DNA of 64,000 nt from Parahalioglobus pacificus (lineage in GTDB: Bacteria > Pseudomonadota > Gammaproteobacteria > Pseudomonadales > Halieaceae), in NCBI RefSeq assembly GCF_014652275.1, contig NZ_BMYM01000001.1, forward strand, positions 1,488,001-1,552,000. Reading direction: 5' to 3'. The number at the start of each line of letters is the position of its first letter. The first letter of the stretch is position 1. The notes under the pieces are model-generated. The model ran no database searches, was not told the DNA's origin, and worked only from the letters and a program-made list of their open reading frames with translations. Positions 24,946 to 34,183 of the stretch are shown here, one piece after another. The translations under genes and the position numbers were made by a program.

Positions 24946-25704
24946 TCACCCCCGACGAAAGTTGGGGGCCCGCTTCTCCATAAACGCCATCACCGCTTCA
25001 ATATTGTCCGGCGACCCCGCTTGTCGCAACATGCCTGCCTGCTCGGTGTTGAACGCCAAATCTATCTGCGGCTGATGGTGCAAACGCAATGACTGTTTGA
25101 TCTCTTTAAGCGCCGATACCGGCCATTGGGCTATTTCACGCGCCTTGGCACTGGCATGGGCCGCGAGTTCATCGTCGGGCAGCACATCGGCAACCAGGTT
25201 ATAGCGCAGTGCCTTTGCCGCATCGATCCACTCGGCTGTGTAAAACAATTCGGCGGCTCGCTGGGCACCGATATTGGCCTGCAACATGTAGCTGCTTGCC
25301 CACTCGGGCACCAGGGCCAGACTCGCAAAAGGCAGACGCATGCGCAGGCTCTCCCCCGCATAAACGATATCCGCATGAAACAATACAGTCGCACCGCCGC
25401 CCACTGCTGCCCCGCGCGCAGCAGCGACCAGCGGCTTATTGAAATCAGCCACCGCCCTGGCCGCTGCCTCGAAGGGGTGCTCGCCCTCCCCGGCATCGGT
25501 GAACGACGACATATCCACGCCTGAGGAAAAGTTATCGCCGGCACCTGTCAGCAACACACAGGCGACCTCGTCGTCGTCAGCCGCTGCTCGGAAGGTGTCA
25601 CGAATGGCCTCCCACAGTGGGTTGTTAATGGCGTTTTTCTTTTCGGGACGGTTGAGCGTTAGCGTCAGTACACCTTCGTCCTTTTCTGCCAGCAGTACAC
25701 TCAT
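24946..25704 (-). CDS. Crotonase, delta(3)-delta(2)-enoyl-CoA isomerase-like
   Basis: This 252-residue crotonase has oxyanion segments SSGVDMSSF and AARGAAVGGGATVLFHADIVYA. The active-site stretch FASLALVPEWASSYML carries a single Glu in the LVPE..SS context typical of enoyl-CoA isomerases rather than two-Glu hydratases. It would move a 3-enoyl double bond to position 2 during beta-oxidation. It starts 2 bases downstream of the nitroreductase gene stop, so the genes are cotranscribed in the leftward catabolic run. Confidence 0.83.
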   Translation of the reverse strand: MSVLLAEKDEGVLTLTLNRPEKKNAINNPLWEAIRDTFRAAADDDEVACVLLTGAGDNFSSGVDMSSFTDAGEGEHPFEAAARAVADFNKPLVAAARGAAVGGGATVLFHADIVYAGESLRMRLPFASLALVPEWASSYMLQANIGAQRAAELFYTAEWIDAAKALRYNLVADVLPDDELAAHASAKAREIAQWPVSALKEIKQSLRLHHQPQIDLAFNTEQAGMLRQAGSPDNIEAVMAFMEKRAPNFRRG

Positions 25705-25706
25705 GG

Positions 25707-26387
25707 TCAGGCCTCGCTGTGCCAGGTAATCACGTCATCCAGCGATGCGCGCACGGTGCGGCAGGCATTCACAGGATCTGTATCGTCGGGATAGCCGAAT
25801 GAGAGACCAAACATCAGCTTATTGCTGTCGTCGATACCCAGTTCTTCGCGCAGATAATTGGCCTGAAAGCTGAGCGCAGTCTGCGGGCAACTGCCCAACC
25901 CGTGCGCTGTGAGGGCCAGCATAACGGTTTGCGCGAACATGCCCAGATCGCAGGCCTCGCGTATACCGAAAGGCTCCGGCAGGAAAAAGAACGCCACATG
26001 CGGCGCGTCAAAGAAGGTGAAATTGCGCATGAACTGCACATGTCGCCTTGCCTTATCTTCACGGGCAATCCCGGCAGCGTCGTACAGTGCCTGTGCGGAA
26101 CCGTACTGACGGTCTTTGTACACACCCTCGTAAACCCCGTCGTAGGGGAAGTCCATGGATATCTCACCCGCCATGAACTTCTCCGGCATCGCCTGCCGCA
26201 GTTTCTCAAGCCTGGGCCCGGAAACCACGTGCACAAACCAGGGCTGGGTATTGCAGTTACTCGGCGCCATCAGCGACTGTGAGAACACCGCATCCAAAAC
26301 AGCCTGAGGTACGGCATCGGGCCGGTACGCGCGCAAAGAGCGGCGCTCATTGACCAGCGTCTCAAAAGCGGGGGCCAAATCAGTCAT
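25707..26387 (-). CDS. Nitroreductase family protein
   Basis: From ATG 26387, preceded by GGAGAAC, the product is 226 residues. It has the family N-terminus FETLVNERRSLRAYRPD with FMN-binding Arg residues, SQSLMAPSNCNTQPWFVHVV, and the C-terminal LGIDDSNKLMFGLSFGYPD. It should be an FMN-dependent NAD(P)H oxidoreductase. In this leftward cluster of acyl-CoA genes it might reduce an enone or quinone intermediate, but that is guesswork. Confidence 0.87.
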   Translation of the reverse strand: MTDLAPAFETLVNERRSLRAYRPDAVPQAVLDAVFSQSLMAPSNCNTQPWFVHVVSGPRLEKLRQAMPEKFMAGEISMDFPYDGVYEGVYKDRQYGSAQALYDAAGIAREDKARRHVQFMRNFTFFDAPHVAFFFLPEPFGIREACDLGMFAQTVMLALTAHGLGSCPQTALSFQANYLREELGIDDSNKLMFGLSFGYPDDTDPVNACRTVRASLDDVITWHSEA

Positions 26388-26461
26388 TTCTTGTTCTCCA
26401 GTAAGCGGGCATGGCGCGGTATGTTGGTGCAATCACTGCGCTGTAGCAACGCGAACCTTGG

Positions 26462-27280
26462 TTATTCGCCGGTAAATACCGCAGGCCGTTTTTCCTTGAA
26501 CGCGCGCATGCCCTCTTTGGCGTCCTTGGAGCCAAACACCGGGCCTGCTAAACCATCTGAAGCCACCATGGCCTCATCCTCATCCATGCATTCCTGGTGC
26601 TCGCGCAGGGATTGAATCACGGCTTTGACTGCCAGTGGACCCGCACTACAAATCTTCGCCGCGTAGGCTTTTGCGGCCTCAAGGGTCTGCCCTGCCGGTA
26701 CGACTTTGTTGATGAGGCCGAAATCCAGCGCCTGTTGCGCTGTGATGTGATCGCCGCACAGCAGCATTTCAGCTGCCAGGCAATAAGGGATCTGTCTACG
26801 CAGACGGATGGTGGAGCCGCCCATCGGGTAGAGACCGCGCGCCACTTCGGTCACACCGAAAATAGCGTTGTCGGCGCCCACGCGAATATCCGTACCCTGC
26901 AAAATTTCAGTGCCTCCCGCCAGAGCATAGCCCTCTACCGCAAGAATGATGGGTTTATTAGGCCGGTTGTCACGCAACAGCGCTTGCCAGTGAACATTGG
27001 GGACCTCTGCCATCACTGACATAAACTCATCGTTGCCGCCCTGGTCACCATCCGCACCCGCTTTGAGGTCCATGCCCGCGCAAAAGGTGTCGCCGTTGGC
27101 CGTCAATATGGCGCAGCGCAGGCTGTCATCCTCATCCAACAGGCGCCATGCCCGGTACATGCCAAGCAACATGGCAGGCGTAAATGCGTTCTTCGCCTCC
27201 GGGCGATTCAGCGTTACCACTAGAACATTGTCATCGCGCTCAACAATGCAGTTATCGGTGCTGATGGTCAGTTCCGTCAT
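26462..27280 (-). CDS. Enoyl-CoA hydratase/isomerase family protein
   Basis: The protein has 272 residues with the crotonase fold: CAGMDLKAGAD and VEGYALAGGTEILQGTDIRV form the oxyanion hole, and TEVARGLYPMGGSTIRL covers the catalytic region. The usual two catalytic Glu are not both evident (one Glu in TEVARG), so the exact reaction is uncertain. An AAGGA site precedes the ATG. It follows the acyl-CoA synthetase gene across a hairpin at 27304-27324. Confidence 0.85.
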   Translation of the reverse strand: MTELTISTDNCIVERDDNVLVVTLNRPEAKNAFTPAMLLGMYRAWRLLDEDDSLRCAILTANGDTFCAGMDLKAGADGDQGGNDEFMSVMAEVPNVHWQALLRDNRPNKPIILAVEGYALAGGTEILQGTDIRVGADNAIFGVTEVARGLYPMGGSTIRLRRQIPYCLAAEMLLCGDHITAQQALDFGLINKVVPAGQTLEAAKAYAAKICSAGPLAVKAVIQSLREHQECMDEDEAMVASDGLAGPVFGSKDAKEGMRAFKEKRPAVFTGE

Positions 27281-27303
27281 CAGTTAGTCCTTAGAAAAGT
27301 CAG

Positions 27304-27324
27304 TGGCCACCCTAAGGGTGGCCA
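27304..27324. repeat. Perfect intercistronic hairpin
   Basis: TGGCCACCC / GGGTGGCCA forms a 9-bp perfect stem with a 3-base loop between the acyl-CoA synthetase stop and the crotonase start. Only a short T run follows on the minus strand, so it may be a weak terminator or an RNA-stabilising stem that adjusts expression inside the operon. Confidence 0.6.
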
Positions 27325-27341
27325 TGGGAATGAGATGCAGA

Positions 27342-28970
27342 TCAGCTGACCTGACAATCGCCTGACAGCGCAATTTCCAGCGCCTTGGGATAAGCGGGTT
27401 TACCGCTGGGTGCACGCGGCACTTCACTCACAATATGCAACTCACGCGGCACCTTGTATCCGGCAATGTGACGGCGCGCTTCTTCCTGCACTGCATCCAG
27501 CGTCAGCGTGGCGTCTCCGCGAAGCTGCACGATAGCCGCCACACGACTGCCGAAGCGTTCATCCGGGGTGCCCACTACCAGGCAGTCAAAGATAGCGGGG
27601 TGCGCCTTCAGCGCCTGCTCCACCTCTTCGGGGAAGATTTTTTCCCCGCCACTGTTAATGCAGTTAGAGCCGCGACCGTATACGGTAATGCTCTGGTCGT
27701 CCTCAAGACGCGCCTCATCGCCGAGCAATAACCAGCGCTGCCCGTCGACCTCAACGAAGGTCTTGGCGGTTTTTACCGGGTCATTGTAGTAACCCACGGG
27801 TATATACCCGCTGCGGGCAAAAATGCCCATCTCACCGGATTCGACATGACGGTGGGGCTCGCCCTCCACGTCGCTAATCACCGACATGAACTCGCTTTTC
27901 ACCACGTTACCCAGCCCCTGGCCCTTCTTGCCACCGCCGTCAAAGCCCATGCTGCCGCTTTCAGAGGAACCGAAGGAGTTAGAAATGAAGACATTCGGGA
28001 AGTGGGCCTTGAAGGCTTCCTGTTTGCTCTCGGAAAACACAGCACCGCCAGAGCCCACGTTGAATACCGAACTCAGGTCCCAGCGATCGGGGTTGTCCGC
28101 CAGGGCATCCAGCAGCGGCACAGCCATCGCATCACCCACAATCGAGACCGAGTTAACCTTCTCGCGCTCTACAATGTCCCACACTTCTTCGCCTAACAGG
28201 TGGTGGCCGGGATTAAGAATGACAGAGTTTCCAGCCAACAGCTGAATGCAGGCATACCACCAGCACGCGCCATGCATCAGTGGCGCAAGCGCCATGCCGA
28301 CAATGGCAAAATCGCCAATGCGTTCCGCAATTTGCTCGGGCTCAGTGATCGCCCCGTCGGGATGGAACCAGCCACCGCCACCCATGGCCGCGAAAAACAC
28401 CGCCTTGTGGGGCCACATCACGCCCTTGGGCATACCGGTGGTTCCACCGGTGTACAGAATAAACAGGTCCTCATCACTGCGCTCACCGAAGTCGCGCGCG
28501 TCCGACTGATCGGCCAGTGACGCTTCGTACTCCTGTGAATCAAGCGCCGATGCATCCTCTCCGGAGTCATCTGTCACATAGACAAAGGTTTTCAGGTCTG
28601 GCGCATCAGCGCGCACCTTTTCAATGTGCGGCACAAACTCCTGATGATGGATACAAGCCACCATATTGGCGTTATCAAATATGTACAGCAGCTCCTCTTC
28701 TACGTAACGGTAATTGACGTTGATGGGCACCGCACGCAGTTTGAAACATGCGAGCATACCCTCGAGGTACTCGTTGCAGTTATACATATACAGGCCGACA
28801 TGGTCACCGGCCTTGACGCCTCTACTGGCGAGAAAGTGGGCAAGCCTGTTGGCGCGTTGTTCCAACTCACCGAAGGTGGCCCTCTGCTCACCGCACACCA
28901 GTGCGCTGCGCGTGGGCACCTTGTCGGCCACCAGCTCGAACATATCTGCAAGATTAAAGTGCTTGGTCAT
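27342..28970 (-). CDS. Acyl-CoA synthetase (AMP-binding)
   Basis: This 542-residue ANL-superfamily enzyme has the P-loop-like LYTGGTTGMPKGVMW near residues 172-186, the adenylate-binding NSFGSSESGSMGF, the hinge GRGSNCINSGGEKIFPEEVE, and the catalytic Lys in PSGKPAYP near the C-terminus. It activates a carboxylic acid to its CoA thioester, the entry step for the degradation genes downstream. The close family is the FadD3/CaiC-like synthetases often found in steroid and terpenoid clusters. A related synthetase lies at 47976-49592. Confidence 0.9.
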   Translation of the reverse strand: MTKHFNLADMFELVADKVPTRSALVCGEQRATFGELEQRANRLAHFLASRGVKAGDHVGLYMYNCNEYLEGMLACFKLRAVPINVNYRYVEEELLYIFDNANMVACIHHQEFVPHIEKVRADAPDLKTFVYVTDDSGEDASALDSQEYEASLADQSDARDFGERSDEDLFILYTGGTTGMPKGVMWPHKAVFFAAMGGGGWFHPDGAITEPEQIAERIGDFAIVGMALAPLMHGACWWYACIQLLAGNSVILNPGHHLLGEEVWDIVEREKVNSVSIVGDAMAVPLLDALADNPDRWDLSSVFNVGSGGAVFSESKQEAFKAHFPNVFISNSFGSSESGSMGFDGGGKKGQGLGNVVKSEFMSVISDVEGEPHRHVESGEMGIFARSGYIPVGYYNDPVKTAKTFVEVDGQRWLLLGDEARLEDDQSITVYGRGSNCINSGGEKIFPEEVEQALKAHPAIFDCLVVGTPDERFGSRVAAIVQLRGDATLTLDAVQEEARRHIAGYKVPRELHIVSEVPRAPSGKPAYPKALEIALSGDCQVS

Positions 28971-28996
28971 TGTGCTCTCCGGCTGGATGACGGGCG

Positions 28997-30160
28997 CTAG
29001 GGCTTCTCAGCCCCAACGACCCACATGGAAAAGAACTGGGCGCCACCGCCGTAAGCATGGCCCATGGCCAGCTTCGCACCGGGCACCTGATGGTCGCCGG
29101 CATCGCCGCGTACCTGCCTGGCGGCCTCAGCAAAACGTATCATGCCGGAAGCACCGATAGGATTGGAGGACAAAACACCACCCGAGCAGTTCCAGGGAAT
29201 ATCACCCCCCTCGTCCAGCGAGGTTGCTCCCTCCATGGTCAGTTTCCAGCCCTCACCCTCTGGCGCGAAGCCGAGGTTCTCAAGCCACATGGGTTCATAC
29301 CAGCTGAACGGCACGTAGATTTCTGCGCAATCGAGTTCTTTACGGGGATCTGTGATGCCCGCCTGTGCATACACATCGGCGGCGCAGTCGCGCCCTGCTT
29401 GCGGACTAACCTCATCCCTACCGGCGAACATCGTGGGCTCAGAGCGCATGGCGGCACCGCGAATCCAGGCTGGGGGCTTGGGCCCTTTCTCGGCCAGATC
29501 TTCGCTGGCGATAACCATGGCGCAGGCACCGTCAGAAGATGGGCAGGCCTCCAGGAAACGTAGGGGGTCCCACAGCATCATGGACTCCTCCACTTCCTTT
29601 GCAGTGATATCCGGCAGTTGAAGATGCGCCAGCGGATTGCGCGCGCCATGCAGGCGATCTTTTACCGCCACCTTGATTCCCACATCCGCCGGCGCGCCGG
29701 AGCGCCGGATGTATTCACGAATAATCGGGGCGAAGTAACCGCCGGCGCCGGCGTTCAAGTGTACCGAAAACGGTTGCGGCGTAGATAGCGCCCACATCGC
29801 GTTGGATTCAGACTGCTTTTCAAACGTCACTGTGAGCACACGTTTAAACGTCCCGCTCTGCACATGCGACGCCGCCACGATCGCGGTCGATCCGCCCACG
29901 GATCCCGCCGTGTGTACACGCAACATGGGCTTGCCATTGGCACCCAGCGCATCGGTCAGGTAGATCTCAGGCATAATCACGCCTTCGAACATATCGGGGG
30001 CTTTGCCGATCACCACCGCGTCGATGTCATCGAATGTCAGGCCAGCATCATCCAGTGCATTCTGTGCGGCCTCGCGCACCAGCCCTGCGATGGAGACATC
30101 GCCGCGCTTGGTCTTATAGTGGGTCTGGCCAATGCCGACCACCGCTGCTAATTCAGACAT
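28997..30160 (-). CDS. Thiolase-like lipid-transfer protein (SCP-x/Ltp type) lacking the nucleophile Cys
   Basis: This 387-residue protein has the thiolase fold (VVGIGQTHYKTKRGD, DDIDAVVIGKAPD, NCSGGVLSSNPIGASGM, GHAYGGGAQFF). Where thiolases have CxS the sequence reads RVHTAGSVGGST, with no Cys, and the usual GHP His is replaced in SSNPIGASG. This matches Ltp-type proteins, some of which are retro-aldolases working with a DUF35 partner on branched side chains (Ltp2/ChsH2 of actinobacteria). It overlaps the next thiolase-like gene by one base (TAATG) and belongs to the same operon as two DUF35 genes. Confidence 0.85.
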   Translation of the reverse strand: MSELAAVVGIGQTHYKTKRGDVSIAGLVREAAQNALDDAGLTFDDIDAVVIGKAPDMFEGVIMPEIYLTDALGANGKPMLRVHTAGSVGGSTAIVAASHVQSGTFKRVLTVTFEKQSESNAMWALSTPQPFSVHLNAGAGGYFAPIIREYIRRSGAPADVGIKVAVKDRLHGARNPLAHLQLPDITAKEVEESMMLWDPLRFLEACPSSDGACAMVIASEDLAEKGPKPPAWIRGAAMRSEPTMFAGRDEVSPQAGRDCAADVYAQAGITDPRKELDCAEIYVPFSWYEPMWLENLGFAPEGEGWKLTMEGATSLDEGGDIPWNCSGGVLSSNPIGASGMIRFAEAARQVRGDAGDHQVPGAKLAMGHAYGGGAQFFSMWVVGAEKP

Positions 30161-31218
30161 TACGCGCCCTCCAATACTGTAACCATGTTGTGCTGCAAAC
30201 AGGGGCCCGAGGTTGCATGGGCAACGCCACGACCCGCCTCGCCCGCAACAATACGGCGGAATACTTCGCCGATCCGGGACACGCCCGACGCCATCATCAG
30301 GTTCCCTGCTAGCACGCCGCCGCTGGGATTGATGTCAGTATCATCGCCAAGATCCAGCGCTCGCTGCAGAATGATCTGCTGATGACTGAAGGGGGCGTAC
30401 ACTTCGGCGACATCAACAGGACCATCGGCAACGCCTGCGCGTGCAGCAGCCTGGCGCGTGGACACCGAATCGGTGAGATCACGCATACCCAAATTGTGAG
30501 TCTCAATGCGGTGATCAATCCCGGTGATACGCGCGTAAGGCACACCCCATTCCTTTGCCTTGTCTACCGTACAGATAATCATCGCAGCAGCGCCATCGGA
30601 CACCGGGCAACAGTCGGAGCGCCTGAGCGGCGACACATAATGTGGCTCGTTAAGTAGTGCTTCGGTGCTGGTCTCACCCGAAAGCTGCGCCTGCGGGTTC
30701 TGCAGTGCTTTTCTGCGCGAGTCCGCAACAACCGCTGCCATGTCACCCTCGGTGATCAGCCCTTGCTCCAGCATCAGGCGTGCCTGCATAGCCGCCAGTG
30801 AAATCGTATCCACCCACTGGGTGGCCAGATAATAGGGATCCAGCTGTTGTGACAGCACAATGGGCAGTTCGCCGGGGGAAGACTTGGCAAAGCCATAGAT
30901 CAAAGCAGAATCTGCCTGACCCATCCGGATTTTCAGCACGGACTCGTACAGCGCCCAGGCAGCATCCATCTCCACATGCGATTCCTTGATCGGCGGCACC
31001 GCTCCCAGTGCGTCCACGCCGGCAACAAAGGCAAACGCCGCACCCTGCAGGTAGTCGCAGCTGCCCGAGCAGACAAAATCCACATCCTGGGCGCTGGTAA
31101 TACCTACCTGCTTATACACCGCCTGCAACTGGGGCATAATCAGCTCGACCTCGTTGGCCATGCCCGCATTGGACTTGCAGTCAGACTGGCTGTAGGCGAC
31201 AACACATATCTCTCTCAT
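30160..31218 (-). CDS. Second thiolase-like protein lacking catalytic residues
   Basis: This 352-residue thiolase-superfamily protein is shorter than its neighbour. The expected nucleophile position reads IKESHVEMDAAWAL, and no GHP motif is present near INPSGGVLAGNLMMASG. A Cys-containing C-terminus (HATSGPCLQHNM) remains. It probably pairs with the 387-residue protein as an unequal partner, in the way Ltp-type heteromers or HMG-CoA synthase-like pairs do. It starts 3 bases after the stop of the upstream DUF35 gene, with GAGGAG before its ATG. Confidence 0.82.
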   Translation of the reverse strand: MREICVVAYSQSDCKSNAGMANEVELIMPQLQAVYKQVGITSAQDVDFVCSGSCDYLQGAAFAFVAGVDALGAVPPIKESHVEMDAAWALYESVLKIRMGQADSALIYGFAKSSPGELPIVLSQQLDPYYLATQWVDTISLAAMQARLMLEQGLITEGDMAAVVADSRRKALQNPQAQLSGETSTEALLNEPHYVSPLRRSDCCPVSDGAAAMIICTVDKAKEWGVPYARITGIDHRIETHNLGMRDLTDSVSTRQAAARAGVADGPVDVAEVYAPFSHQQIILQRALDLGDDTDINPSGGVLAGNLMMASGVSRIGEVFRRIVAGEAGRGVAHATSGPCLQHNMVTVLEGA

Positions 31219-31221
31219 GCC

Positions 31222-31740
31222 TTACTCCTCCAGTCCGGTTACCGGTAATTTGCCAATCATGTCCACGGCGACATCCGGCTCATCAATCGGCTTAAAGTAG
31301 CGGATATTGTCCATGGCATAGTCCCATTCCTCCTCGGGCTTCCACACGGCCTGAACACGCTGGCCGATGCGCACCTCTTCGTTCACGCACTCGCTCATCA
31401 GATGGATGAAGGAAATGTTCGCGCCGTCCGCAACAAGGTTTGCCACCACAAAAGGCGGTTGGATGGGGTTGTTGGGTATGGGGATATGAACGATGGTGAA
31501 GGACTGAACGGTCGCCTTGTCAGAGACCTCCACTTCTTCGTCGGTGGGCATGCCAGACGCCGGGCAGGAACCCCGAGGTGGCACATACACAGGGGCATCG
31601 GGCTCTGCTCGGCGCTGTCCGGTCAACTTGCCATTCTTTAACTGTGTCAGAAAACGCGATGGCGCCAGGCCTGCCGTAAAGTTGTACTTCAGGTATATCG
31701 GCGTTTCGATGTCTGTAATCACATCCTGCTCGTCGCTCAT
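31222..31740 (-). CDS. DUF35 OB-fold protein, zinc ribbon reduced
   Basis: This 172-residue protein has the DUF35 architecture: an N-terminal helix region (FTAGLAPSRFLTQLKNGKLTG), a short rubredoxin-like segment and a C-terminal OB fold (TVQSFTIVHIPIP, VVANLVADGANISFIH, IGQRVQAVWKP). The zinc ribbon normally has four Cys; only one (GSCPASG) is seen. DUF35 proteins dock on thiolase-like enzymes and gate CoA substrates. Its 5' end overlaps the preceding DUF35 gene by 4 bases (ATGA). Confidence 0.87.
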   Translation of the reverse strand: MSDEQDVITDIETPIYLKYNFTAGLAPSRFLTQLKNGKLTGQRRAEPDAPVYVPPRGSCPASGMPTDEEVEVSDKATVQSFTIVHIPIPNNPIQPPFVVANLVADGANISFIHLMSECVNEEVRIGQRVQAVWKPEEEWDYAMDNIRYFKPIDEPDVAVDMIGKLPVTGLEE

Positions 31741-32189
31741 GACGCATCTCCCATCAATTCAAAACAGGCGATATCGGTGATATAGCCCCTGGGCTCATCC
31801 ACCCAGCGCGCCTTCACGCGTGCACCCGTGCTAACCGCCGATTCTTCGGGAGCGGCGACGCAGTGAATCATGGGGACATCGGCGCCTTTTAAACGGATCA
31901 TTGCCCAGGCAAACGGCTTTTCCATGGGGTGGGCTTCACGGGGTTCCGAAACCCAGGCCCAGCTCACGATCACGCCTTCATCGCTGACCGGCACAAACTC
32001 GTCCAGGGCGTCCGCGGTGACGGGGTCATACTCCATGGGTGGCACGATGACGCGCCCATCACTGGCGCGATTGCCGATAATTTCCCGATTGCGAAGCCCC
32101 GTGAGGAATCGCCCCACTACCGGCCCGGTAGACCGCGTGTAGGTAAAGCCCAGCTCAAAGGGCTGTTTCAGTAGGTCTGGCTGTGACAC
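31737..32189 (-). CDS. DUF35 OB-fold protein, zinc ribbon absent
   Basis: This 150-residue DUF35 homologue starts at a GTG (32189) with AGGAGC 7 bases upstream. It has the N-terminal FTYTRSTGPVVGRFLTGLRN helix region and an OB fold (GVIVSWAWVSEP, WAMIRLKGADVPMIH, GARVKARW), but no Cys in the ribbon position. It is the first gene of the leftward catabolic operon. Two different DUF35 genes before two different thiolase-like genes suggest a four-part enzyme, by analogy with Ltp/ChsH2 complexes. Confidence 0.85.
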   Translation of the reverse strand: MSQPDLLKQPFELGFTYTRSTGPVVGRFLTGLRNREIIGNRASDGRVIVPPMEYDPVTADALDEFVPVSDEGVIVSWAWVSEPREAHPMEKPFAWAMIRLKGADVPMIHCVAAPEESAVSTGARVKARWVDEPRGYITDIACFELMGDAS

Positions 32190-32397
32190 CCGCTTGCTCC
32201 TGCTACTAACTGGAAGCTCGGAGTATTGACCAGTGCCCGGGGGCGCTCAATGACGCAAACCATCAAGCGCCTATGACCTTTTCGCTCATGGTCTGCGCCT
32301 CTCGCTGGCAGCGAGGCCAAGGTGCAAGATCCGGGCTGAATTCCCTGCCCGTGTAGCATCTGTTACGGTCGTAGTCCTGCTTTTGTGAGGTCTAGGA

Positions 32398-34044
32398 ATG
32401 AACAAACCCAGCGCCCTTCTTTTCCTGGTGTTGCTTTTAGCACCGGCCACACAGGCCGCGCCTGCCGCGGTGGCAATGCCGGACCGATACAGTGCCGAGA
32501 CGGCCACAGAAATCATCAAGGCAGGTGGCAACGCGGTGGATGCAGCCGTTGCGGCCGCGTTTGTGCTCGCGGTGACCTATCCGGAGGCGGGCAATATCGG
32601 TGGCGGCGGGTTCCTCACGGTGTACATGGACGGCGAGCCAGCCTTTCTCGACTTTCGAGAGACTGCACCGGGAAAAGCAGAGCGGGACATGTACCTCGAT
32701 GAAGGAGGAAACTTCGTACAGCGCGAGTCACTGGTGGGCGGTAAGGCGTCTGGCGTTCCTGGCACCGTGGCCGGTTTAGCGATGGCCCACCAGCGGATGG
32801 GCACACTGCCCTGGCGCGACTTATTGGCACCTGCAATCTCGCTGGCCGAGGACGGCTTTGTTGTCGATCCGATGCTTGCAGCCTACGGCCGGGGAAAAGT
32901 GCAGGAGATTGCGGGTGAGACTAACTTCGAGGAGTACTTTGCCGGCCTGATCGCCGGGCAGCGGTTTAAACAGCCCGAGCTGGCGGCAACGCTGAAGCGC
33001 ATCGCCGATGACCCCCAAGAGTTTTACACCGGCGCAACTGCCCGCTTGCTGGTAGAACAAATGCAGCAAAGTGGCGGCCTGATAACGCTGGCGGACCTTG
33101 CGGCCTACCGCGCAGTGTGGCGCGAGCCCATTGTCGCGCAGTGGCGTGACTTTACGATCATCACCGCACCGCCGCCCAGCTCGGGCGGGATAGCACTGGT
33201 GCAGCTGCTGAAGATACGCGACTACGCGCAGCCGCTGTTCACCGACGTTTGGCAAAATTCTGCGCAGTACATTCATCTGCTCGCCGAGATCGAAAAACGG
33301 GTCTTTGCTGATCGCGCCGAATACCTGGGCGACCCTGATTTTATCGACAACCCCGTGGCAGCATTGATCGATGAGAGGTACCTGGAACAACGGGCACAGG
33401 CGATCGATCCCAACGCTATCTCCAGCGCATCTTCTGTAGGTCCCGGCCTTGAGTCGCCCGACACCACGCACTTCTCAATCACGGACAGTAAGGGCAATGC
33501 CGCTTCGCTGACGTACACGCTCAACTGGGACTTCGGTTCGGGCGTGGTTGTGGAAGGCGCCGGCTTCCTTATGAACAACGAGATGGATGATTTCTCCGCC
33601 AAGGTTGGCGTTAAGAATGAATTCGGTGTCATTGGCAACGAACGCAATGCCATCGCCCCTAACAAACGCATGCTCTCATCAATGACACCCACCATACTGC
33701 TGAAAGACGCAAAGCCAGCGCTGGTTGTTGGCACTCCCGGTGGCAGCACCATCTTCACCAGCGTGTTTCAGAGCATCCTGAATGTCTATGACTACGGCTT
33801 ATCACCGCAGGAAGCGGTCAACGCGACTCGCTTCCATCACCAGTTGCCTGATGCCACCGTTATTCGTCACGATCAGCGTGAAATTGCTGGCGACACCCTG
33901 CATGAGCTCACCAATCTCGGCTACAAGGTCCAGCCCAACAGCTGGGGCAATTTGGGCGATGTACAACTGATCAGGATTGTTGATGGCAAAGCCCAGGCAG
34001 CATCGGACAACCGCGGGCGTGGCGTGGCGGTTGTGCTACCGTAG
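32398..34044 (+). CDS. ggt: Gamma-glutamyltransferase
   Basis: This 548-residue periplasmic enzyme has a clear signal peptide (about 1-20, LLFLVLLLAPATQA). The autoprocessing and catalytic Thr is in ESPDTTHFSITD near residue 356, dividing large and small subunits. Substrate-binding Arg is in LDFRETAPGKA, and the PGGSTI block closes the active site. It hydrolyses or transfers the gamma-glutamyl group of glutathione and related compounds. It is divergent from the DUF35 operon; the gap of about 208 bases should hold both promoters. Confidence 0.94.
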   Translation: MNKPSALLFLVLLLAPATQAAPAAVAMPDRYSAETATEIIKAGGNAVDAAVAAAFVLAVTYPEAGNIGGGGFLTVYMDGEPAFLDFRETAPGKAERDMYLDEGGNFVQRESLVGGKASGVPGTVAGLAMAHQRMGTLPWRDLLAPAISLAEDGFVVDPMLAAYGRGKVQEIAGETNFEEYFAGLIAGQRFKQPELAATLKRIADDPQEFYTGATARLLVEQMQQSGGLITLADLAAYRAVWREPIVAQWRDFTIITAPPPSSGGIALVQLLKIRDYAQPLFTDVWQNSAQYIHLLAEIEKRVFADRAEYLGDPDFIDNPVAALIDERYLEQRAQAIDPNAISSASSVGPGLESPDTTHFSITDSKGNAASLTYTLNWDFGSGVVVEGAGFLMNNEMDDFSAKVGVKNEFGVIGNERNAIAPNKRMLSSMTPTILLKDAKPALVVGTPGGSTIFTSVFQSILNVYDYGLSPQEAVNATRFHHQLPDATVIRHDQREIAGDTLHELTNLGYKVQPNSWGNLGDVQLIRIVDGKAQAASDNRGRGVAVVLP

Positions 34045-34183
34045 AGCGCGCCGGCTGGGCTCTGCGGCCTGGGCACATCACATGGCGCCGCGGGGCCAAA
34101 ACACTGGTCAATGAGCGCTCGCCCGGAGGCCATAGGGTTGTGCTAAGTTATCCCAAAATCAGTGAGAGACAACAAAAACTATT

